A DNA stretch of 64,000 nucleotides from Capsicum annuum (lineage: Eukaryota; Streptophyta; Magnoliopsida; Solanales; Solanaceae), in NCBI RefSeq assembly GCF_002878395.1, contig NC_061119.1, positions 47,386,284-47,450,283 of the forward strand, in the 5' to 3' direction. Numbering within the stretch: the stretch's first letter is position 1; every line of letters starts with the position of its first letter. The position numbers and the translations under genes were made by a program. Below, one piece after another: positions 36,173 to 47,686 of this stretch. The notes below the pieces were generated by a model. The model had not been told where the DNA came from. It ran no database searches and worked only from the letters and a program-made list of their open reading frames with translations.

Positions 36173-39100
36173 ATATAAGAGGACCAAAATATACCTTAAA
36201 TCCTGATACTTGATCAATGACCAATCTATCATAAGCTAGCCAAAATAATGATTATGACTATGATAACGAAAAATATCAATAACAGCGTTAATAACCGGCT
36301 ACTCCAGGCAACCAAATACCTAGACTAGCCTATGCGTACCCCCATCGTCCCAAGATGGAAGGTTCAATCAACATACAATAATACAAGACATATTCTTCAC
36401 CCCTATTTATGCAACTATCCCATACTGGCTTATAGACATAGGTGTATCCTGGTGATAAGTGATGAGTATGCAAGAATGAATACCATGTACTTAGTCAATA
36501 TCACAACACGTTCTAAATGTTATCATCAGGACCATCATAATCATAATTAACCTCCGGCCTTGCGGGGTATTAACGCATCATCAATATAGTCTTCGACCTT
36601 TGCGGGATTGAGCGTCACAATAACCATTATCGAATAACATACATTAAAATACCCATAAACATAATCATATCACCATAGAATATCTATCTAATACATCCTT
36701 CCCAACCACTTGTTATTAGTTATCTAACACTTATTATAATAGAATCACTAGTTCACTAGTCATTACATAACCTCTAGTTATTAGCCCAAACCTTATCCGT
36801 CACATAATCCTTATTCCCGAGATAACAACTAAGCACTATTTATTTAATAGTCAACATCAAACATCTAGTCAAGGTTCATCATTAGACCAAAAATGTCATT
36901 AATGCACCATTTATTATTATCAACTACTCATCCTATATCCGTTAATCATTACTAGACAACACATTACTACTTGTCACCCAACCATCTTTTATTAATGCAA
37001 ATCATTCATTAACTAACCATCGTTAGCTACCATATTTCAACTAAGAAAGATTCATTAACTAATATATTAGATTCCTAGCCATCAAGTGCTATATTCCCCT
37101 AATAGACAACTCGTTACCACATATCTTAGCCGTCTAACAAGAAGAGCAGTCATAAAATCACATTTAATCTATAATCACATCATTTATAATGGTAAATAAT
37201 CATGAACGTACAATATCTATGCATGTCATCACCAATATTCTGTCACGCAATGCTTCCTAGATTAAGTGTTATACTCATTTAAATTATTAAAATAAATATT
37301 AAAAATTATCATGGTGTTACATGTTCAATCAGTGGAATAATAAGCATCTTTCTGTATCTTCCTCCATCCCATACCAAAGAGATGAGTATACTAACATATA
37401 CATATTTATATTCACAGACTGTAATCACATCATTTATAATGATAAATACTTCTCGACTATTCAATCAATATCATAACACCGCCTTTGGTCTATTAATTTA
37501 TCTGAAATAACCACAACATCATAATCATGGCATTAGGCCCATACACATATCCGGAAGTCATATCAATAATCATATTTATAAGCCGTAGCATATCCCTAAT
37601 TATCTCACATATAGGAGGCATAATATTGATAAGCTTGTCATTATCTCTCACACAAGAGGCATCTCACATCTAGGAGGAATAATATAGAAAGACATATAAT
37701 TGTCTATAGGATATCATATATCAATAGGTCATACATCATGACAACGAGGAATATTCTCTAGGACAATCATCAAGGCTAAGAGGAAATGGCATCTCTATAG
37801 GCCAATCATCAAGGCTAAGAGGAAATGGCATCTCTATAGGCCAATCATCAAGTCCAAGAGGAAATAACAACTCCATAGGACAATTATCAAGTCCAAGAGG
37901 AAATCGCATCTCTATAGGCCAATCATCAAGTCTAAGAGGAAATAACAACTCTATAGGAAAATCATCAATTCTAATAGAAAATAACATCTCTATAGGCCAC
38001 ATAACGTATCTGGGAGGAATATTATCTCTAAATGACCAATATCACTTCCACAAGGAGTATCATAACCATTACTCAAAAGCCATAATATGAGAACATCAAT
38101 ACAAGTTACCAAGTTATGAAGTAACCTTATTCTAAGGTTTACTTGCGACATCTATGTCTAAAATCCACAACTTAGTCCACCAGACTAAACATAAAGTTAG
38201 GCCTAAGTGGACCGAATGAACCCACTTCTAATCCACAATTTCCATAATAAGGAATACTATACCCCAAACTAGGCTAAGCTATCTAGTTTATCTTCTAAAT
38301 GTTATGTAAAATCCATATTCAAGCCTAAGATAGCAACTTTGACTATAAACAAGCGCACTCAAGTAAACTCTACTCAACTTACGATTTCAAGACTACCACA
38401 CTAGCCCAATAAGTCTAAATATACAAATCATGCTTCAAATGATAAAATCATATTCAAAACATAGCATTATATCATATCCATCTTATAACTAATGTAAACT
38501 AAAGAGAGAAGGCACTAGGATACAAAAAGGTCATATACATTCCATCTTACGGATCCAAAAACCTCATTTATTCCCCAAAACTCAACAATCAAGATCAAGG
38601 TATCCTACTCATAATAAATCCTAATATCCATATTCACATGCAACATATATCACACATCATCTTAAAGAATAGTAGACAAAATCCTACCTCAAGGCAAAAC
38701 CACAAAAACTCACATCATGCACCATATGCTCGTTTTCACTTTACAATCCTCAAAATGCCATCAAACTATAAAAACCATAATCTACTAATTGATACGAGTC
38801 TAATGATACCTATATTGCACTATTGTACTCTGGGTTCAAAAAAGACACCAATACCATAAATGGGTCCCACTTACGAAAAATAAGTTTTCGAGGCCAGCCT
38901 AATGTTCACATATGAACAAGGAATCATAACCCTCAAAGAATGGGTGAATACTAAGCATACTTTGGGATAAAATCAAGCCCTAAGATAAATTGGGGTATTG
39001 GCTCCAAATGAAGAAATTCAAGCATGAATTCAAGAAATTCTTAACTTAATATTGAAGATAATTATGATTCAAGATGATAATTAAGCTCCCAAGTCACCCC

Positions 39101-39180
39101 CATGACAAATATTGAGTTATTGAAAACATACTACAAACCAACTCAGACACTTAGCATGATATGAATGAAAGAAAATAAAG
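36173..39180 (-). repeat. Diverged LTR-like sequence, part 2, probably minus orientation
   Basis: No coding frame. Its layout resembles the X LTR: CATCATCA-rich stretches with CCTCCGGCCTTGCGGGG (about 36550), a 39-bp minisatellite at 37765-37998, and a segment at 38850-39060 (TGGGTCCCACTT...TTCAAG) resembling 16520-16700. It lacks a counterpart of the last 550 bases of the X LTR and instead runs into the leader of X. It is probably another LTR family, truncated at its U3 side. Confidence 0.5.
37765..37998. repeat. 39-bp minisatellite, six units
   Basis: Units start at 37765, 37804, 37843, 37882, 37921 and 37960, exactly 39 bases apart, each beginning AATCATCAAG and containing AAGAGGAAAT and CTCTATAGG. 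On the minus strand this gives an open frame with a 13-residue repeat (DDWPIEMPFPLSL). The sequence is unlike the 39-bp unit of X apart from ATCATC. Confidence 0.95.
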
Positions 39181-39309
39181 GACTCCTAAGAAGGTCACAT
39201 AGGCTCTTGATGATAGGAAATGGACGTCATGTTTTGATCCGCAGGACTCTATTAGACACTCGATCATATAACAGTAATACCCATGAAATCTAGGCTCCGA
39301 CATAATTTT
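39181..39309 (-). other. Leader and decayed primer-binding site of element X
   Basis: Just left of the LTR boundary the plus strand reads CTAGGCTCCGACATAA, close to the reverse of a Met-tRNA primer site (TAGGCTCTGATACCAA). GCAGGACTCTATTAGACAC precedes it, which fits the leader of minus-oriented Solanaceae gypsy elements as I remember them. This makes the LTR at 39310 a 5' LTR. Confidence 0.6.
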
Positions 39310-41384
39310 TTTCACGACCCAATTTCCTAGTCATGATGGCACCACCATAACCCACCAGTAGGTTAGCAGACACCTTAAACCAAAGTTAATGCAATGTGTT
39401 ACCTTGGTGGAAACCTCTAACACGGAACCTATATAAGAACTAAATACAACAATAATATTCCACAAAAGAAAAAACTCACATTTGAATGTCGATTCCCCGA
39501 CCTAATACTAAAAGTACAAGAACACTCTAATTCTAAAAATAGAAATTACAACTCGATGTCTAATAATCTTAAATAGTCTTAAATGCTTTCATACATTCAT
39601 CTCAAATACAAAAGACAAAATAAGAATAGAGGGGAAAAATAGAAACTCAAAATCCAAGAGCATACCCTTTCTCCTGATGATCAATAAGGCATAATCTCGA
39701 CTCAATGATGGCAACTAGAACTCAGGTCTACACCAAAAAGGTACAGAGGTGTAGTATGAGTTCCAAAACATGGGTACTCAGTAGGCATCATCGGCCGACC
39801 AAGCTAAACTATAATATAAGGATGATATAAAGCAAGACAATAACTTAAATTCAAGATATAAGATTGAACCTATATCTTCTTTGATATCACTGTGTAAAAT
39901 AACTAATCTACTAGGTCAGTAGCATAACGTATCATATCAATATATACCATAATCATCATACAAATGAGTAATCATTTCAGAAGAGTAAAGCCACATATAC
40001 AAAATAACAACTATGTATTTACCATAATCAACACCAACCATCATTAGAATATAAAACACAAGAAATTACCATGATGTACCATACCGCCAGGAAGTACACG
40101 CAAAAGAACATCACTAAGAACTCGTCACGGTGTTCCATACTACCAGAGAGTACATCAAAAGGTCAATCCATCAATATAGCAAGGAACAACTACACAAGAA
40201 GCTCACAAAAGCCGCGGGTTGTACATTCCCACCATGGCCTCTTACCAAGGTCTACAGTCATAATCAATACCACAATTTACCACAACAAAACTGATATCAC
40301 CATAGCTTAGTTATATAGTTACTTATTCTCTATCTCATTGATGAGCTCCAAGTCTAGTCTATATTATCTAATCTCAATATCCATGAAAAAATAGTTTACA
40401 AGTTTTATAGTTTACTAGTCATCAAACAAGCAAAAGCTAAAAGTTACCAACACTATCATTTATTCATCTATCTCAAGGATATTTCTAGTTAGCAACCACA
40501 TTATATAAGTCATTAATTAAGCCACCATGGTGTCACATGCTAGATATCAACTTAACTATTCATCATACAATTCTATGTCCAATATCATTAGGCATGTTAG
40601 AACCTTAAGGACTAGTTGTCATATTTTAGCCAAGTAAGGTCCACCAACTAGTTTAATAGGCTTCTAACACACAAGTCATATTCATTTGTTAGATAAAACT
40701 AGTTATCACAAAACCCATTTTATTAGGAAAAATTCCATAACATTACCATTTATCCAAGTCAACTATATGTACTAGGTGAGCCCTTGGTTCTACACAAACA
40801 CATATCAATTAGTTGTAACCTAATACTTGGAATAATCCACCTCTAGTTACTAATTATAATTAATACGTGTCACACCTCCTAAAGAATGATTAGTGACAAA
40901 GAATGATTAATAATATACCAAGGACGACATCATATCCCAAGTATACAAATAGGTTTAGCCACACATGGTATAACTCCATATATGTCCATATATTCATATA
41001 TGCTCACCATACATGGTATCATAATAACATTGTTACCTCTTCCGAATTAATCGAGCATCATCACAACATCAACATATCCTCCAAATTCATCGGGCATCAT
41101 CATAACATCATTATATCTGAAGGATTCATCGAGTATCATCATAACATCATTACCTCTTCCGAATTAATAGGTCATAATCATAACATCAACATATCCTTTG
41201 GATTTATCGGACATCATCATAACATCATTATATCCTCCGGATTCATAGGTCATCATCATAATATCATTACCTCTTCCAGATTAATCGAGCATCATCATAC
41301 TATTAATATATCCTCTGAATTTAGCGGGCATCATCATAACATCATTACCACTTTCATATTAATCGGGAATCATCATAAAATAAA
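39310..41384 (-). repeat. 5' LTR of element X, left half
   Basis: It begins TTTCACGACCCAATTTCC (first G changed) and is collinear with 2765-4890, including matching short frames at 40071-40310. It ends in the 39-bp array (about 41010-41384), where the solo LTR E has inserted. Confidence 0.75.
41010..41384. repeat. 39-bp minisatellite in the 5' LTR of X, left part
   Basis: About nine units of the CGGGCATCATCATAACATC type with a 39-base period, continued at 44015-44290 with about seven more. It is interrupted by element E. Confidence 0.85.
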
Positions 41385-44014
41385 TGTAACACCCCGAATC
41401 TGGTACCCAAAATGCTACATAGTGCTCATAACCCCAAAGAACCACAATCTAACCCATGACTGATATCTGTACCTGAACACTGCATAATATACTGTAAAAT
41501 ATGAAAATAAAGGCTTTAAGGTTCAAAATTGAGAAATAATATCTGTTAAAATATAACATCTGGGTGGGGTATGAAATACCCAAAACAACTGAAATAACTG
41601 TTTGAACACGCTAGTTTGAAAGACTGTAACTGACTGTACTGTCTGAATAAGGAGCTGATGAGACATGTCCCCGACTAACTCCAACTACTAAAATAAATTA
41701 ATTAATGAGATAATAAAGTAATTGTCATGTTCTTAAAGGATGAGGGCTCACTGCTAACTCTGACTGTTCAGATTGGAATCCTACTGATTCTCTGGAGCTC
41801 GTGTTTCTGAACCTATGGTATAAAACACCATAGCGCAAATGCGTCACTATATTTGAATGTACTGGTATACATGTGAGGTAGGCTGAATGCAAAGGGTTCA
41901 CATGCATGAACTATACTAACTGACTGAATAACATAAACATGAGAATACATGCATGAATAAATAATGATTATAACTGAATTCGTGATAACGTGATTACTGA
42001 ATCTGAATACTGATAGCATGAGATATGATAACTATATAACTGAAATAACTACTATTAAGAAACTGTATCTGACAGTCTAGATTTTGATGGAACTAGATGA
42101 GTTCTATTTTATTTTGAGCTAACTATATCTAACAGTCCTGAATTTTGTAAAACTATCTGAGCTCTATTACTGAGACTGAATGACTGTATCTAATAGTCTT
42201 GATCTATAACTAAAACTATAGAAAGTAGTCATCTAATCAACATGCCCTAAATAGAGTAATATAGTTGAGTTGGGGTCCAATTTGTAACCCCAATTGGAAG
42301 GGTTTCAATACCGCACCACTGGGAAGGACAAGCTATAAGTGACCCTAATCTGATAGTGTCCAACAAAAGAGAATGGTGGGTCCCTCATCTAGTAGTGCTT
42401 ATCCACCTCATTAAACGTTATCTGACAGTGTTGATGTCTCAACCTATGCTGGCTACGTAGTTTTGGAGTGCAAGGATTGTTTCTAAGAATCACACCCTTT
42501 CCAGACAGTGTGTGTTACAATCCTTGGGTTCACTCGATGCTAAATCCTACTCCCATCTGAATAAACATTGAACATAATTAACTGAACTGAACTGGACTGA
42601 GTTACCTGAGTTCTGTTGACTAACGGAATACTACTGAGATTACTGAATTTTTGAGATTTCTGAGATTACTGAGTTTACTGAGTTTTCATGAGTCAAATGA
42701 CTAACTGAATTTCTATAAATATGGCTCTACTGAGAGTATCTTGAAAACATGACACTGGCTCTAGGCACACAGCAAAATTGTCGAGTACAAGTACCCCCAA
42801 GACTCGATAGCATGAAACTGACAAAGCATGATTTTCTTGAATACATGACCAACATCACAATTCATAATACAATAAGTTGAAGATTTCATGAAGTAGAAGT
42901 TCTAAAGCACCACAAGGTTACACATGTATCCATAATTCACTGACTAAGATATTTCATCAAACATTTGACAAGCATAAACTTGTACATGATTGGGAATTTC
43001 ATATTATCATACTAGTATGACACTTTTTATTAACATAGGCATTTAATCAAACACATGAGGAGCATACTTTGGTTATACCATCATCAATGCATCTTATTGT
43101 CATAGCTGCACGAATAGTTTTGCAAGTTTGAAGGGTTTATCATGATTATTATGCAAATCATCAATACTAGGGTCAATCATTGGAATATGTAATTTCAAAC
43201 AAGAATCAAAACTCCAAAACATCATGAACATGAATTTCTATTCAATTTAAATCATGAACATTCATACATACACAAATCTTGAATTTTGAAAAGAAATTCT
43301 TGAGCTTCATGGATGAAAGGGACCCATGAATCAACACATGACATTCCTTGATAGTGAGTTTCTTGAAGTCATAGGACTTGAAGAACTTGAAACTCTTCGT
43401 TTCTTAAAGATGGATTTGGATCTTGTTCTTGGGGATTATCTTTTGGAGAAAACCCTAATTTGATGTTGTAGATGGATAATGAACTTATGAGCCTTGATCG
43501 GATGTAACTAGGTATTAGAAAGGGTGATAAAGGACCAAAAAGCCCCTTTTTAAAAATGACTTTAAATAGCTGAACAAAATATGCGATGTGGTTGCGACGG
43601 TCCGTCACTGGGTCGACGGTCAGTTGATCCTGATCGTTGCACCTAGGCAGAATAGGGGTTTACTACCTCTACTATGACTGCTTGAGCGACAGTCCATCAC
43701 TAGCTCGATGGTCCATCGGCCTGAGCCGTCACTCTTATCCAGAATGTTATCTCACTGCCTCCGCTACAACGGCTTGGGCGACGGTCCATCGCTACCTCAA
43801 CGGTCCGTCGGCCTTCACCATCGCACCTGGGCAATTTTGACTGCTTTCTATATTTTGTCCATAACTTTCTAACTCGATAACGGATTTTGATGAAATGGAT
43901 ATCGATGGAAAGCTTATTCAATTTTCCACATGTACAAAAATGGATGTATCTTTCAAAGTAAGTTTCTAACATTTTGGGATGATTTCATTCTAGGAAGAAG
44001 TACGGGGTATTACA
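41385..44014 (-). repeat. Element E: solo LTR (chromovirus, same family as B)
   Basis: The ends are TGTAACACCCCGAATCTGG and CGGGGTATTACA, with no internal region on either side and the X minisatellite continuing on both. Flanks ATAAA (41380-41384) and ATGAA (44015-44019) are a target duplication with one mismatch. Orientation is minus, by comparison with B. The GC-rich block at 43590-43830 holds three imperfect repeats containing GACGGTCCGTC-type near-palindromes. It is likely the product of recombination between two LTRs of a full element. Confidence 0.88.
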
Positions 44015-45095
44015 ATGAACATATCCTCCAAACTCACCGAGCATTATCATAACATTATTATATCCTCTGGATTCACCGAGTATTATTATAACATCATTAC
44101 TTCTTTTGAATTAACCGGGCATCATCATAATATCAACAAATCCCCCCGATTAGCCGGGCATCATCATAATATTATTATATCCTCCGAATTTATCAGGTAT
44201 CATCATAACGTCCTTACATCTTCCAGATTAATCGGGCATCATCATAATATCAACATATCCTCTGGATTCACCATGCATCATTATATCATTAGCACATCTC
44301 CCAAGATAACCAACATTCACATATATATGTTGTCAAATAATTAAATATGTATAAGCCACAATAATAGAGTTTAAGTGACGCAAGGTAACACATATCATCA
44401 TACTTTATAGTTAGTCATCACTACATAATATAAGTAGATGCATGAGAATGAATCTCTTAATGATATATGCAATTACCATTTTTTAAGGTTATCATGTTAA
44501 TTAGGAAGTCAATTATAAGTCAAGTCCATGCTTTTTAGTCGCCTCTTTTATTCCCACATTTCACAATACTAACCTAACAAAGGAAATAGTTCACATAAGC
44601 ATTAGCTTAATCATTAGACTTGGTACATGGAAAGAGTGGTAACATAATAGGAGGTTCACTTGGTGAACTAATCGTTAATTCAAGCGATAGCATAACCATA
44701 AGTGAAATTCACAAGACTTTGCAAGGCTATCCATATCATGAAAACAAGATAATAAATCAAGTCGACATATTATCCTGCCATAGACTACATACATACATCG
44801 ACAACTAGGTTTAACCATTATCATCTCAATAATATGATTTACACATTCATTAAATATCTAGGTCAATAGGGAATTTCATCGCTCAAGATTAAGGTGGGTC
44901 AAGTCTCACACCTAAATCCCAATTATGACAAAGTTCACTTATATAAGGCTAAATTCTACCAGAAATTAGGCTAGGTTATCCAAATCACACCATAAGGTCT
45001 TATTAATCATTACTAGGTGTATAAGGTAAAATCCTCTTCAAGTATTCTTTCTAAGTCATCCCAGCACTAAGGCTATTCTATAACTACTCATATCT
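44015..45095 (-). repeat. 5' LTR of element X, middle part
   Basis: The 39-bp array resumes, then the sequence follows 15290-16075 closely. It stops at TATCT (45091-45095), where element F begins. The matching rest of the LTR (as 16076-17360) should lie beyond 64000. Confidence 0.75.
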
Positions 45096-47686
45096 TGTAA
45101 TGCCTCGAGAGTACACCGTGGGTACCATGCGATGCTTACAGGCTCGAGGAACCACGAGCTAAACCATGAGCTGGTACCTGCTGTGAGCACTAAGTAAAAC
45201 TGATAACTACATAACATATGCAAAATTTAACTGAGGCAATGCCATAAGGTTTTATGCAATAAATTTGATAAAATCTATTACCAAAACTAATATACTGATA
45301 GAACATCTGGCAAAGACAACTGAAATCTAAGAACTCTAACTTTCTAAAAATGATAAAATAAAGATATACTAATTGACTATTTGAAATATCCAAAAGCCTC
45401 TACGTTAACTGAATTTGAGCTGATGGTATAGGCCCCAACTAACTCCAACTAACTGCTAAACTAAAAGCATGAAAATAAAATAGCCTGTCCTTAAAATATA
45501 AGGACTCACCACTGCCATGGCTGATAGTCTAGAAAGTATATGCGCGACCTAGGAACTGGGCATTCGAATACATCATAGCGCAAGAAAAGAGTATGTGATC
45601 AGTACTTTGAATATACTAGTATACTAAATGAGGTAGGTTGATATGTATGGTTTCATGAACGTGAATAATAACTATCTAAATATATATATCATGAAGTACT
45701 AAATAGAGTGCATGATATCTATAGATACTAAGAATGCATGAAATCTATAAATACTGAGGATGCATGAAATTTATAAACACTGAGGATATATCATAGACCA
45801 TATAACATGTTATCTGTAAATACTAAAAGTACTGAAATCTAATAACTAAATCACTGATATTTGTACTATGGTCAAGAAATTAAAATAGAATTGCTAAACT
45901 GATTACTAGACTAAGACTGTGTGAGGTATCATCTAACCGACATCCCCCTCTCTGAACTGATTGGGGTTCAACCTGTAACCCTAATTAAAAAGGTGCTCTT
46001 ACCATGCCATGAGTACTAAAAATGGCTATGTGGATCCACTAAGCTACTGAAGAACTAGGATATCAAACCTAAACTGATGGGTGATCCCTAGGCAAAGTCT
46101 AGCCTAATCTGTCAGGTGACCCCTGGGAGGAAGTCAGGCCTAAACTGATAGGTGACCCCTCATCCTATGCTGGGTACGTAGTTCTTGAATGCAGGGACTT
46201 CTACTAACAACTCTGCTTATCTGACGGGGAAGCCGCCATCCCTGCAGTCGCTAGGTGCTAAATCCTACTCCCAACTGAACTGATCAGAATACTGAACTGT
46301 TCTAAGTTTAACTGATTTTGATGGCTGACTAAATTGAAAATGTTCATAATATATTCTGAAGGTAATAAGAGTAGGTAAACATCTAAGTTTTGGGGTAGTC
46401 ATAACCACAGGACTCAATAATAATAATAGTAAAATAGTACTAAATTTAGAGGACATTACATGAAAACATTTATCAATAATTCATTTTTTTGTAGGTATTT
46501 CATCAAACACTTGATAAGCATGGTTTAGGCTAAACATGGATTAGTTTAAACTTTGAGATATAGCATAATTTCAACATTAATAATGCTTAATCATAATTTA
46601 ATTCAATCAATAACAACATTAAAACATGTGGGGTTTGATAACAATAATAATTTCATGTAAACATGGTGTAGAATTACGATTCAAGGAATTTCATGGTTAA
46701 ATCATAATTAAAATCATAATAACTTGTAAAGATCATATCTTTGTATTTAAAATTGGATACTTAGGATCCATGTGTGAAAGGAACCCATGGATGAACACTT
46801 AACATACCTGAGTAGTTGAATTCTTGGAGTTCCTTGGAAATTTTCTTAGGAATTGATCTTGAATCTTGAAGTCTAGGGTTTTCAATTTGAACGAGAATGC
46901 TCTTAATTTGAGAGGAATTGAATAAATACCAACTAAGTAGGATTTTAGGGCAATAATTTTGTGTTTTGGACTGATTAGGGTGATGAATAAAGACCCAACT
47001 GCCCCTGAAATAATTAAAATTTTCGTCACTGAAATCCTATTTTTGGGCTTCACCTAGACACGGTGCCATCACGGTGAGCCACTAGAATTCGGCTTAAACT
47101 GTATTCCACGAACAAGTGTGAAAATGCACTTTGACGCGACACAATGGAAATGTGTTGAATCACTGGAAATTGACGAGTGCAAACTGGCACTCTAGCGTAA
47201 CAAGATGCCAATTGCGGAGCCTCACTGGAAAGTGATAATTATGATATAGTCCTTAGGTATGATGCGACGCTTATCATAGTGAAACACTGGAAAAGGACGA
47301 ACATGAAATTCCCCGTCACCATGATTCAGCCTTATCGCGTTGGGCTACTATTCTGTACTAAAAGTGCCATAACCTCTCACCCAAGTATCAGATTTAGGAA
47401 AAATTAGTATCATTAGAAAGATAATTCAATTTCCTACAATTTTGTAGGTCTTGAGATGTAAAATTCTAAGTAGAATAAAAGATAAGATCGTTTGAAGTTG
47501 ACTAAAGCAACATTCTTCTCAAAAACTCAATCGGTAAGGAATATTTTGGTTCACCTAATAGCTGGGAGTTATTTGAGGTCTTGATATTCATAAAACTCAC
47601 TCATAAAACTACCAAAGAACTACAATGTAATGTACATAAGCTTCAAACATGGCTCTAATGTAGGTTTGGATTTTTAAGGTATTACA
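45096..47686 (-). repeat. 3' LTR of element F
   Basis: The ends are TGTAATGCCTCGAGAGTACAC and TTAAGGTATTACA; it is 2591 bases long. The left 200 bases match 63797-64000. The GC-rich block is at 47040-47350 with repeated CACTGGAAA modules. Confidence 0.88.

Noticed and set aside
37736..38002. Open frame with a DDWPIEMPFPLSL repeat
   Set aside because: Again a product of a 39-bp tandem repeat in LTR-like sequence; no start context or homologous gene is recognised.
40903..41463. Long open frame with a 13-residue HHHNII-type repeat (also at 4266-4526 and 44015-44344)
   Set aside because: A 39-bp minisatellite without stops in one frame gives this automatically. The frame runs across the edge of solo LTR E and is antisense to the LTR, so a histidine-rich protein is not supported.
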